Shown here piece after piece: positions 1 to 5,474 of a stretch of DNA of 5,721 bases. Every line of letters starts with the position of its first letter. Position 1 is the first letter of the stretch. The notes beneath the pieces were generated by a model that made no database searches, was not told the origin of the DNA, and was given only the letters and a program-made list of their open reading frames with translations. The DNA lies in assembly GCA_005881995.1 (NCBI GenBank), contig VBHV01000043.1, positions 1 through 5,721 of the forward strand, given 5' to 3'. A program made the position numbers and the translations under genes. This DNA is from Chloroflexota bacterium (lineage in GTDB: Bacteria > Chloroflexota > Ktedonobacteria > Ktedonobacterales > Ktedonobacteraceae).

Positions 1-2
1 AG

Positions 3-422
3 AAATGGAGCCAACCCGCGGCTCTGGCAGTGCCGGCTGGGGTGATGGCGCCACCTGTGCGCGGCGGCAAGGGAAATCAGCCAGGCTGGCAACCACAGCC
101 GCAAACACCGCAAGGTCCGATGAAAGAGGCTCGCGTCTTCATCGAACTCGATGGCAAAGTCGTTGGCGAGCATCGGCTCGACAAGCCTCTGATCACAATT
201 GGGCGCCTGCAAGGCAGAACCGATGTGTTCGTGCCCGATCAGCGTGTCTCGCGTTTGCACGCACACATTCGCTATGAGAACAACGCCTGGGTCATCGAGG
301 ATGCTGAGAGCCTCCATGGGATCGTCTACCAGGGCACACGTATCGAACGTCTGGCTCTCACCAATGGCGACCGGCTCTACCTTGCATCAAAGGCGGTGCT
401 CCAGTATCAAAGCCGAGAGTAG
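3..422 (+). CDS. FHA-domain protein, C-terminal part (5' end outside window)
   Basis: The reading frame is open from the first complete codon at 3 to TAG at 420-422, so the gene probably begins upstream. Of 139 visible residues, about the first 40 are a Pro/Gln/Gly-rich low-complexity linker. The rest is one forkhead-associated (FHA) domain: a strand ending in ITIGR, then VSRLHAHI, then SLHGIVYQGTRI and a final L-NGDRLYLA turn. FHA domains bind phosphothreonine peptides. The conserved Gly-Arg and Ser-x-x-His positions are present, while the usual Asn-Gly before the last third reads His-Gly. A linker followed by a terminal FHA suggests a larger protein with another domain upstream, which cannot be seen. 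GTG at 30 and ATG at 120 (preceded by AAGG) could serve as starts, but coding-like sequence before them argues against this. FHA assignment is firm; the whole-protein role is unknown. Confidence 0.85.
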   Translation, partial: KWSQPAALAVPAGVMAPPVRGGKGNQPGWQPQPQTPQGPMKEARVFIELDGKVVGEHRLDKPLITIGRLQGRTDVFVPDQRVSRLHAHIRYENNAWVIEDAESLHGIVYQGTRIERLALTNGDRLYLASKAVLQYQSRE

Positions 423-438
423 ACCAGGCTGCCAAAGC

Positions 439-653
439 AGATATGCCCCTACCACCATCAATCGGGCGCTCACCAGTCTCGCGCTCTTCTTCGAGACGCT
501 TGATAGCACGAACCCTTTTCGCGGGCTTTCGATGATTGATGTCGTGGAAACAGCTCCCGTTGCCCTATCTAAGGTCGAATGAAATGGGTCCGGCTGTGTG
601 CAGAGTAGCTCGTTCGCCGCGATCATGGACTAGCTAATATGTGTGTATTGTAC
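439..653 (+). pseudogene. Relic of a tyrosine recombinase/integrase gene
   Basis: In frame from 439 the translation reads RYAPTTINRALTSLALFF, then TNPFRG, then VETAPVALSKVE up to TGA at 580-582. This matches the layout of phage-integrase/XerC-like proteins: the last helices of the core-binding domain (T-x-N-R-x-L-x-x-L-x-x-FF ... NPF) followed by the short link into the catalytic domain (P-x-A-L-S-x-x-E). After TGA, a one-base shift to the frame starting at 588 gives VRLCAE, TAG (606-608), then LVRRDHGLANMCVL, as expected for the next helix. The TGA sits where Trp is common in relatives. No catalytic Arg-His-Arg-Tyr residues remain and the trace ends at a hairpin repeat. I see two stops and one frameshift, so this is a dead fragment. 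The family call is recognised by eye from a short stretch. Confidence 0.55.
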
Positions 654-674
654 GGGCGACCCTCGCGGTCGCCC
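654..674. repeat. GC-rich hairpin repeat (8-bp stem, 5-nt loop)
   Basis: GGGCGACC (654-661) and GGTCGCCC (667-674) are perfect inverted repeats around CTCGC. No run of T follows, so it is not a typical intrinsic terminator, although it could slow read-through between the upstream FHA gene and the next transcription unit. Its look (GGGCGAC...GTCGCCC) resembles dispersed palindromic repeats of Chloroflexota genomes. It marks the end of the recombinase relic. Confidence 0.6.
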
Positions 675-675
675 T

Positions 676-699
676 GGAAATCTAAGGAAATCTGGAAAT
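676..699. repeat. Short direct repeats GGAAATCT
   Basis: GGAAATCT occurs at 676-683 and 686-693, followed by a partial GGAAAT at 694-699. The starts are 10 and 8 bases apart, about one helical turn, and the array ends 8 bases before the predicted -35 box. This could be a regulator-binding array, but it is also compatible with chance in a short A-rich stretch. Confidence 0.3.
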
Positions 700-707
700 A
701 ATTCATC

Positions 708-737
708 TTGCTACTGAGGTGAACACTACAATATAAT
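708..737 (+). promoter_or_regulatory. Sigma-70-like promoter for the FHA-ABC-dehydrogenase unit
   Basis: A perfect TATAAT -10 box lies at 732-737. TTGCTA at 708-713 (4 of 6 matches to TTGACA) lies 18 bases upstream. Transcription would begin near 744, leaving a leader of about 57 bases before the TTG start at 801. This is the best promoter-like sequence I find upstream of the gene, and it fits the start of a three-gene co-directional cluster. Confidence 0.6.
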
Positions 738-800
738 GCACGCATAAAACATTTCCGGTGTACGCTTGCAGCGGCTGTGTCCTAGATTCGGAGATGACAC

Positions 801-1484
801 TTGAGTACAGAAGAAATACTACAAGGGTTTGGTTCAATACAGTTCCTGGCAGGCCCACTGAAAGACCAGGTCTTTCCCCTCGATAAAGAGGTCGTGACGA
901 TTGGCAGCGACGCGAGCAATGATGTCGTTATCAAGGATGATGCTGGCGTTTCCCGCTTCCATGCCTGGCTGATGTGGAGTGAACGCGGCTGGTCTATCCA
1001 GCGGCACGCACAGGCAGGCGTGGTGACGGTGAACGCGCTTGCGGTTGAGCAGGCGATGATTGGGGAGCAGGTGACGGTGCGTTTGGGAAAGAACACCTCG
1101 TTCCGCGTCGTTGCTTCTACGGCGCCTATCCGTCTTGACCCGGCACCTACCCAAGTAGGCGACACGGGCGCGATAAATCGGGCCCCTACGGTAGAACATA
1201 AGGAGGAGGAGGGCGCGATAAATCGGGCCCCTACGGTAGAACATATGGAGGGCGAGGGCACGATAAATCGGGCCCCTACGGTTGGAGGGGAGGAGCTTGA
1301 GTCGACGTTGATAGCGCATGTTGATGATAAGACCCTGCCATTGAAGCCGAGTGTACCTGGCTCACTTGCGCACGTGGCGGGATTGAGCGCGCATCCAGAT
1401 ACAACACAGATTACTCCACCTGCTGCGCTCGGTATCCCCTCGCTGGAGATCGGCAGCAACGCCTCCGGTGAAATGATATCGTGA
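801..1484 (+). CDS. FHA-domain protein with repeat-derived linker; probable 5' part of a split FHA-ABC gene
   Basis: The 227-residue protein starts at TTG 801. An in-frame TGA at 795-797 forbids an earlier start, and GGAG at 790-793 lies 7 bases upstream. Residues about 12-105 form an FHA domain: VVTIGSDASNDVVI, then VSRFHAWL (Ser51, His54), then a strand-rich end. The usual Gly-Arg is Gly-Ser (35-36) and the Asn-Gly loop is not preserved, so phosphopeptide binding may be weakened. Residues about 123-163 are three near-identical 15-residue units (GAINRAPTVEH...) translated from palindromic DNA repeats. The tail (residues 213-227, PSLEIGSNASGEMIS) looks like the first strand of another FHA domain that continues in the next gene. 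The stop overlaps that gene's start (GTGA). I infer it is the 5' part of an originally single gene. Alternatively, it is a stand-alone FHA partner of the transporter. Confidence 0.85.
   Translation: MSTEEILQGFGSIQFLAGPLKDQVFPLDKEVVTIGSDASNDVVIKDDAGVSRFHAWLMWSERGWSIQRHAQAGVVTVNALAVEQAMIGEQVTVRLGKNTSFRVVASTAPIRLDPAPTQVGDTGAINRAPTVEHKEEEGAINRAPTVEHMEGEGTINRAPTVGGEELESTLIAHVDDKTLPLKPSVPGSLAHVAGLSAHPDTTQITPPAALGIPSLEIGSNASGEMIS
1166..1290. repeat. Three tandem 45-bp palindrome-bearing repeats inside coding sequence
   Basis: Units begin at 1166, 1211 and 1256 (the last incomplete). Each carries GGGC(G/A)CGATAAATCG then GGCCCCTACGG, followed by a purine-rich spacer. The core is the palindromic repeat seen intact at 2873 and 5416, but with one arm altered (ATCGGGCC instead of ATCGCGCC) in all three copies, so one inserted copy was probably duplicated afterwards. 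The 45-base period keeps the reading frame. Just upstream, CCTAC-CCAA-GTAGG (1146-1159) is another small inverted repeat and may be part of the same insertion. Confidence 0.85.
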
Positions 1485-1705
1485 TTCGCAGCCAGAATGT
1501 TTCGGGGCAGCACCTGCAAATCATTCGGCAGGGAAACTCGTTCGTGCTGGTTCACCCGCATCCAGAGCGCAAGCAGACGATGAATGGACTGCTGTACCAG
1601 GGGCGCAAGATACGGGGAGATGAACACTTCCGCAAGGTGCTGGCACAAGGGGACGTATTTCGCATTGGCAATGAGAACGGCACGTTTGTGACGCTGACCT
1701 ACGAT
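1437..1705 (+). other. FHA domain split across two overlapping genes (probable frameshift near 1472)
   Basis: The upstream protein ends PSLEIGSNASGEMIS. The downstream frame, read back before its GTG start, gives NDIV and then IRSQNVSGQHLQI, later TMNGLLYQGRKI and GDVFRIG. Joined as IGSNASG-(E)-NDIVIRSQNVSGQH this is a textbook FHA start: Gly, an N-D-I-V-I strand, V-S-x-x-H. One extra base, for example a fourth A in the GAAATG run at 1470-1475, would fuse the two genes into one frame (GGT GAA AAT GAT ATC GTG). What I see is the split and the restored motif. Whether it is a true mutation, a sequencing error or a recoding site cannot be decided here. Confidence 0.75.
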
Positions 1706-4039
1706 GATGGAAGTGGCGTGCATAAGGATGCATTACCCCCTATGCGTCCGATCCGGCTGCAAGACGCCGAGGTGACGATTGGACGCTTACCGGACAATAC
1801 GGTGGTACTCGCCCATCCCCAGGTTTCGGCGCATCACGCGCGTTTAGTACGCGAGGGTGGAACGTATCGCATCCTTGATCTTCACAGCACGAACCATGTG
1901 TATGTGAATGCACAGATTGTGACGAACGCGCTGCTGAAGATGGGCGATGAGATACGTATTGGGCCGTACCGGCTGGTGTTCGAGGGCACACGACTGGCGG
2001 AGTACGATGAGAGTAGCTATATTCGCATCGATGCGCTCAATCTCAAGAAATATGGCAACAATCATGCCACGCTGCTCAATAATATCTCGCTTACGATTGC
2101 TCCACGCAAATTCGTGGCTATCGTGGGAGGATCCGGCGCCGGTAAGTCTATGTTGATCGATGCACTGAGCGGGCTGCGACCCGCGCACGAGGGGAAGGTG
2201 CTCTACAACGGCCAGGATTATTACCGCAATATTGCCGCCTTCAACACGCAGCTTGGTTACGTGCCGCAGGATGATATCGTTCACCGGGATTTGACGGTGG
2301 AACGCGCGCTGTATTATGCCGCCCGCATGCGCCTACCGGGCGACTTTACAAAGGAACAGATCTGGCAGCGCATTGCTGAGGTACTGGAGGATGTGGAGAT
2401 GACGGGAAAGCAAAAGCTGTTGATCAGAAAGCTATCCGGTGGTCAGCGCAAGCGTGTCTCCATGGCGCTGGAACTGCTGGCGAATCCTAGCCTCTTCTTT
2501 CTAGATGAGCCGACATCGGGTCTGGACCCGGGCCTCGATCGGAAGATGATGTTTCTGCTGCGCAAACTGGCTGATAAGGGGCATACGATTATCCTGGTGA
2601 CACACGCGACGAACAATATCAGCACGTGTGATTACGTGTGCTTTCTGGCCCAGGGAGGTCGTCTTGCCTATTTTGGGCCTCCTGAAGAGGCGCGAGTGTA
2701 TTTTGGGAAGGATGATTTTGCCGAAATTTACAGCAGCCTGGAAGGACGCGATGAATCGGGTCCCTACGAAGATAGCGCAGTTCCAGAAGAGGCGGAGGTA
2801 CGTTTCCGCAATTCTCAGGACTATCAAACATACGTGGCGCAGCCATTGAAGGAGGCACAGGGCAACCTGGGAGGGCGCGATAAATCGCGCCCCTACGAGG
2901 GTAAGGATGGAGGGGCACAATCCATTGCGCCCGCAGAACGTAAGGATGGAGGGGCGAAATTCATTGCGCCCGATATGAAACATCTCAAACGGAGCAATCC
3001 CTGGAAGCAGTTTCTATTGCTGACTATGCGCCAGCTAGAGCTGCTCAAGAACAATGTGAGTAACGCTTCTATTCTGCTTCTACAGGCGCCGCTGGTCGCG
3101 TTTTTGCTCATCCTGCTGGTGCGCTTCGAGATCGGTGGAGGCATCTTCGACGCGAACCATCTTGTGCAGTGCCGCACGCAGATACTTACGTCATCCGGCC
3201 CGCTTGCTCTGCCCGGCGTTTCAAATGTAGCAGACCTGGTAGACTGCCAACGGGTCGTCAATTTCCTCAACGCTGATCCAAATGGTGTGCAGTACGCGCA
3301 GTCGCGGGGAGGCACAAGCCAGGCGTTACAAGACTTCATCACACCGGCGCAAAGTGGGGATGCGCAGCGCGTGATCTTCCTGGTGGCTTTTTTCGCGGCG
3401 ATTTTCGGCATTATTAACGGGACGCGCGAGATTGTGAAGGAGATCGGAATTTACCGACGGGAGCGTGCGGTGGCGCTGAGAATCTTGCCCTACCTGTTCT
3501 CGAAAATGATGGTGCTGGGTGTGCTCGCCCTTGTACAGGGGGCATCCATGCTATTGATCGTGCATATCTTAGAGCCGTTTTCCCAGAGCGTCTTCCTGCC
3601 GGTGCTGCTCGAAATGTACATCACCCTGGCGCTGGCCGGGGTGGCAGGCGTGATGATGGGGCTGCTGATCTCAGCCCTCGCGCCAAACGACGACACGGCC
3701 AATAGTCTTCTCCCTATTATAATCATTCCGCAGGTGATATTCGCAGGTTCCATTATTCCATTGAAAGATTGGTTCACGCAGGGCGTTGCGGCGCTGTTCC
3801 CGACGCGCTGGGCTTTGACTGCCATGGGGTCATCGCTTGGGCTGCATAGTGATAAGATAGATGGAGGCAAACTCTTCGGGAACGATCCCACCTATCATGG
3901 GACGCTTTTCTCGATCTACAGCCAGGCAGACGCCACGCTGCGCGTGGTGATCTCCTGGGTCGCCCTGGGAGTCACCATTCTCGTGCTTACTCTGATCATC
4001 GGCATCTTTTTGAAGCTCAAGGATAATCGAAACACATGA
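1481..4039 (+). CDS. FHA-ABC transporter: FHA domains, ABC ATPase and ABC-2 type membrane domain in one chain
   Basis: This 852-residue half-transporter resembles the ABCG/ABC-2 exporters with N-terminal FHA domains of Chloroflexota and cyanobacteria. Residues 1-75 are the C-terminal part of an FHA domain lacking its first strand. Residues about 88-170 are a complete FHA domain (VTIGR, NTVVL, VSAHHA with Ser116 and His119). The ATPase spans about 181-400: Walker A GGSGAGKS (216-223), Q-loop Gln263, signature LSGGQ (318-322), Walker B with FFLDEP (339-344), SGLDP (346-350) and His375. All catalytic positions look intact. Residues about 420-500 are a linker holding repeat-derived peptides. Six membrane segments follow (about 531-549, 630-646, 672-697, 704-733, 744-760, 822-844), with the family-typical REIVKEIGIYRRERAV after the second. 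The first outer loop holds Cys564 and Cys589. GTG 1481 overlaps the upstream TGA and has weak GGTGA at 1467-1471. Substrate unknown. Confidence 0.92.
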   Translation: MIRSQNVSGQHLQIIRQGNSFVLVHPHPERKQTMNGLLYQGRKIRGDEHFRKVLAQGDVFRIGNENGTFVTLTYDDGSGVHKDALPPMRPIRLQDAEVTIGRLPDNTVVLAHPQVSAHHARLVREGGTYRILDLHSTNHVYVNAQIVTNALLKMGDEIRIGPYRLVFEGTRLAEYDESSYIRIDALNLKKYGNNHATLLNNISLTIAPRKFVAIVGGSGAGKSMLIDALSGLRPAHEGKVLYNGQDYYRNIAAFNTQLGYVPQDDIVHRDLTVERALYYAARMRLPGDFTKEQIWQRIAEVLEDVEMTGKQKLLIRKLSGGQRKRVSMALELLANPSLFFLDEPTSGLDPGLDRKMMFLLRKLADKGHTIILVTHATNNISTCDYVCFLAQGGRLAYFGPPEEARVYFGKDDFAEIYSSLEGRDESGPYEDSAVPEEAEVRFRNSQDYQTYVAQPLKEAQGNLGGRDKSRPYEGKDGGAQSIAPAERKDGGAKFIAPDMKHLKRSNPWKQFLLLTMRQLELLKNNVSNASILLLQAPLVAFLLILLVRFEIGGGIFDANHLVQCRTQILTSSGPLALPGVSNVADLVDCQRVVNFLNADPNGVQYAQSRGGTSQALQDFITPAQSGDAQRVIFLVAFFAAIFGIINGTREIVKEIGIYRRERAVALRILPYLFSKMMVLGVLALVQGASMLLIVHILEPFSQSVFLPVLLEMYITLALAGVAGVMMGLLISALAPNDDTANSLLPIIIIPQVIFAGSIIPLKDWFTQGVAALFPTRWALTAMGSSLGLHSDKIDGGKLFGNDPTYHGTLFSIYSQADATLRVVISWVALGVTILVLTLIIGIFLKLKDNRNT
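2744..2768. repeat. Palindromic repeat unit inside the ABC gene (first copy)
   Basis: GGACGCGATGAATCGGGTCC followed by CTACG. The arms pair except for one G/G mismatch, and the tail matches the other copies. It is translated within EGRDESGPYE (residues 421-430), just after the ATPase domain. Here the repeat is read one frame off from the copies at 1166-1290. Confidence 0.75.
2873..2897. repeat. Perfect palindromic repeat unit inside the ABC gene (second copy)
   Basis: GGGCGCGAT-AA-ATCGCGCCC is a perfect 9-bp stem with a 2-base loop, followed by CTACG. It is read as GGRDKSRPYE (residues 464-473) in the linker before the membrane domain. It shares the core of the intergenic copy at 5416-5440, with GGGC arms in place of GGAC. 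Confidence 0.85.
2901..2978. repeat. Two tandem 39-bp repeats with a CAATTCATTG-type palindrome
   Basis: Units start at 2901 and 2940 with identical GTAAGGATGGAGGGGC, then (CACAATCC/GAAATTC) and CATTGCGCCC. The implied palindrome (GGGCGCAAT/ATTGCGCCC) is a sister type of the GATAAATC element. The 39-base period keeps frame, giving KDGGAQSIAPAER and KDGGAKFIAPDMK (residues about 475-500). The units end directly before the conserved lead-in to the first membrane segment. Confidence 0.8.
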
Positions 4040-5163
4040 CGAATCAGTTCCGCTACACGAGCTATGCCCAGGAAATTATATTCGGACCCGGCTCTATAGC
4101 CTATCTGGGCGAGGCCATTGAACGCTTCCACTGGCAACGTTTGATGTTGTGTGCGAGCGGCTCTCTGCGGCGAGATGGAACCATCGCGGCAATTGAGGGC
4201 ATATTGGGAAGTCGGCTGGCAGCTACTTACGAACAGGTGCAGCCGCACGTGCCTGATTTCCAGGTAGCCGAGGCTCTGGCGATTGCCGGCAAGCACGAGG
4301 TCGATGCGTTGATCGGCCTGGGCGGGGGAAGCTGCATAGGGATGGCGAAGGCGCTCAGCAGGGGTATGGGAGAGCAAGGCAGTAATCGCGTCCCTACACC
4401 TGTGATTGCCATTCCTACGACGTACGCGGGGTCGGAGATGACGCCGGTTTATGGGGTGACGCATCACGGCGATGGATTGGCGCGCAAGATTACCGTCACC
4501 GATAACAATATTCTGCCCAGACTCGTTATTTATGATCCGCTACTCACGCGCAAGCTTCCGGCTGCGATGACGGCATCGACGGGCATCAACGCGCTGGCTC
4601 ACTGCATCGAGGCATTGTACTCCATTACGCGCAACCCGCTCTCTACGGCAGCGGCGCTTGGTGGTATACGCGCTATCAGCTTTGCGCTGCCGCGCTGCTA
4701 TGTTGATGGTGACGATCTGGAGGCTAGAAGCGAGATGCTGTCCGGCGCATTTCTGGCCGGGAGCGCGTTAGCGCATGTTACTATGGCATTGCACCACGGT
4801 CTATGTCACGTTCTGGGCGGAACGGCGGGTGTGCCGCATGGGGTTGCTAATAGTATTGTGCTGCCGCACGCGATGCGTTTCAACCTGGATGCGACTGCTC
4901 CCCTGTTAGCCCAAGGTGCGGAGGCGATGGGTATCTCGCTGGCGGGTCGAAGCGCGGAGTCGGCGGTAGAAGAGGCCATACAACGAATATACGATTTGAT
5001 TGGACAGATGAAACTGCCACAGCGTCTGCGCGACGTAGGCGTGCAGGAGACCGATCTTCCTCACCTGGCACAGGTCGCGTTGCAGAGCCGTGCTGTACAG
5101 AGTAATCCAAAGCCAATTCGTGACGTGGCACAAATTGAGGAGGTGCTGCGGGCGGCGTGGTAA
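4036..5163 (+). CDS. Maleylacetate reductase-like iron-type alcohol dehydrogenase
   Basis: This 375-residue cytoplasmic protein belongs to the group III (iron-type) alcohol dehydrogenase fold. It is closest by eye to maleylacetate reductase, which reduces maleylacetate to 3-oxoadipate with NAD(P)H in aromatic ring-cleavage pathways. Visible marks are FGPGS near the start, the dinucleotide-binding GGGSCIGMAKAL (96-107), the family motif AIPTTYAGSEMTPVYGVT (125-142), STGINALAHCIEALYS (181-196), LHHGLCHVLGG (252-262) and VPHGVANSIVLPH (266-278). In iron alcohol dehydrogenases an Asp metal ligand precedes the first His. Here Asn185 stands there, as in maleylacetate reductases, which are generally metal-independent. 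ATG 4036 overlaps the transporter stop (ATGA), so translation is probably coupled. Residues about 114-122 (QGSNRVPTP) are an extra loop that looks repeat-derived. The exact substrate is not proven; no ring-cleavage dioxygenase is visible. Confidence 0.85.
   Translation: MTNQFRYTSYAQEIIFGPGSIAYLGEAIERFHWQRLMLCASGSLRRDGTIAAIEGILGSRLAATYEQVQPHVPDFQVAEALAIAGKHEVDALIGLGGGSCIGMAKALSRGMGEQGSNRVPTPVIAIPTTYAGSEMTPVYGVTHHGDGLARKITVTDNNILPRLVIYDPLLTRKLPAAMTASTGINALAHCIEALYSITRNPLSTAAALGGIRAISFALPRCYVDGDDLEARSEMLSGAFLAGSALAHVTMALHHGLCHVLGGTAGVPHGVANSIVLPHAMRFNLDATAPLLAQGAEAMGISLAGRSAESAVEEAIQRIYDLIGQMKLPQRLRDVGVQETDLPHLAQVALQSRAVQSNPKPIRDVAQIEEVLRAAW
4381..4400. repeat. Probable palindromic-repeat remnant inside the dehydrogenase gene
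   Basis: AATCGCGTCCCTACA at 4384-4398 is identical over 15 bases to the right arm and tail of the intergenic repeat at 5426-5440. The left arm is degenerate (AGCAAGGCAG before it). It encodes SNRVPT, read in the same frame as the NRAPT units of the FHA gene, and lies where related enzymes go more directly from the nucleotide-binding helix into the PTTYAGSE motif. Confidence 0.55.
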
Positions 5164-5197
5164 CTGGCTACGTATCAGTAATTAGACCAGAAAATAG

Positions 5198-5205
5198 AAA
5201 GGAGG
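5198..5205 (+). promoter_or_regulatory. Orphan Shine-Dalgarno-like site with GTG 9 bases downstream
   Basis: AAAGGAGG is near-perfect for ribosome binding, and GTG at 5215 follows after 9 bases. The frame runs 103 codons to 5526, but most of it translates the repeats and it overlaps the next gene by 52 bases. Either the start of a decayed small gene survives here or the match is chance. I do not annotate a protein. Confidence 0.3.
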
Positions 5206-5273
5206 AAGTCCCTAGTGGCATCACGATTCTGTTGGGGTGCCATGATGTTCTGTTATTATTACCTCAACAGGGC

Positions 5274-5388
5274 GAGGACAAGCACAAGGCCCCCGCATCC
5301 GCACCACACCGCACCTTGTCCCTACGAGCGGGGCGATGAGGACAAGCACAAGGCCCCACACCGCACCTTGTCCCTACGAGCGGGGCGA
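5274..5388. repeat. Two direct copies of a GGACAAG...CTTGTCC hairpin repeat
   Basis: Copy one (5274-5337) and copy two (5338-5388) both start GAGGACAAGCACAAGGCCC and end CACACCGCACCTTGTCCC, then TACGAGCGGGGCGA. Copy one carries about 13 extra bases near CGCATCCGCA. In each, GGACAAG pairs with CTTGTCC; an inner ACAAGG/CCTTGT pairing competes. The CCCTACG ending is shared with the GATAAATC repeats, so the two types probably belong to one family with a common tail. Confidence 0.8.
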
Positions 5389-5415
5389 AGTTGGTTCGTA
5401 AATGGGACGCTTATT

Positions 5416-5440
5416 GGACGCGATAAATCGCGTCCCTACA
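5416..5440. repeat. Perfect intergenic palindromic repeat
   Basis: GGACGCGAT-AA-ATCGCGTCC is a perfect 9-bp stem with a 2-base loop, followed by CTACA. It lies 34 bases before the start of the next gene and has no T-tract. It is the intergenic reference for the coding copies at 1166-1290, 2744-2768, 2873-2897 and 4381-4400. Confidence 0.85.
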
Positions 5441-5474
5441 GGCCGGATGAAATGAGACGGCCAGGGAGGTTATT

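Larger units (their letters stand above)
5164..5474. other. Repeat-filled intergenic region
   Basis: This 311-base gap has no convincing gene. The first 110 bases are fairly AT-rich and hold an isolated strong Shine-Dalgarno-like site (5198-5205). From about 5270 it consists mostly of two types of palindrome-bearing repeat. I find no clear intrinsic terminator for the dehydrogenase and no strong promoter for the next gene. TTGGGG-16 bases-TATTAT at 5232-5259 is the only weak candidate. Confidence 0.6.

Noticed and set aside
5..277. Open frame of 90 codons overlapping the first FHA gene
   Set aside because: It is out of frame with a clear FHA domain and its Arg/Ala-rich translation shows no family features.
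654..674. Intrinsic terminator of the first FHA gene
   Set aside because: The stem is strong but no T-run follows, and it lies more than 230 bases after the stop codon.
1166..1290. Possible CRISPR array
   Set aside because: The spacers between repeats are near-identical, the array is in frame inside a gene, and the units match dispersed palindromes.
1464..1484. Programmed -1 frameshift fusing the FHA gene to the transporter
   Set aside because: No X-XXY-YYZ slippery heptamer is present around GGTGAAATG. A mutation or sequencing error, with start-stop coupling, explains the layout more simply.
782..1723. Open frame of 313 codons on the minus strand
   Set aside because: It lies opposite two genes with clear FHA domains and shows no recognisable family. 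Its repeated peptides are only the reverse reading of the DNA repeats.
2501..3411. Minus-strand open frames opposite the ABC gene
   Set aside because: They oppose strongly conserved ATPase and membrane sequence and have no plausible domain or ribosome site.
5232..5259. Promoter TTGGGG-16-TATTAT for the last gene
   Set aside because: The -35 box is poor, and the leader of more than 200 bases through repeats makes it doubtful.
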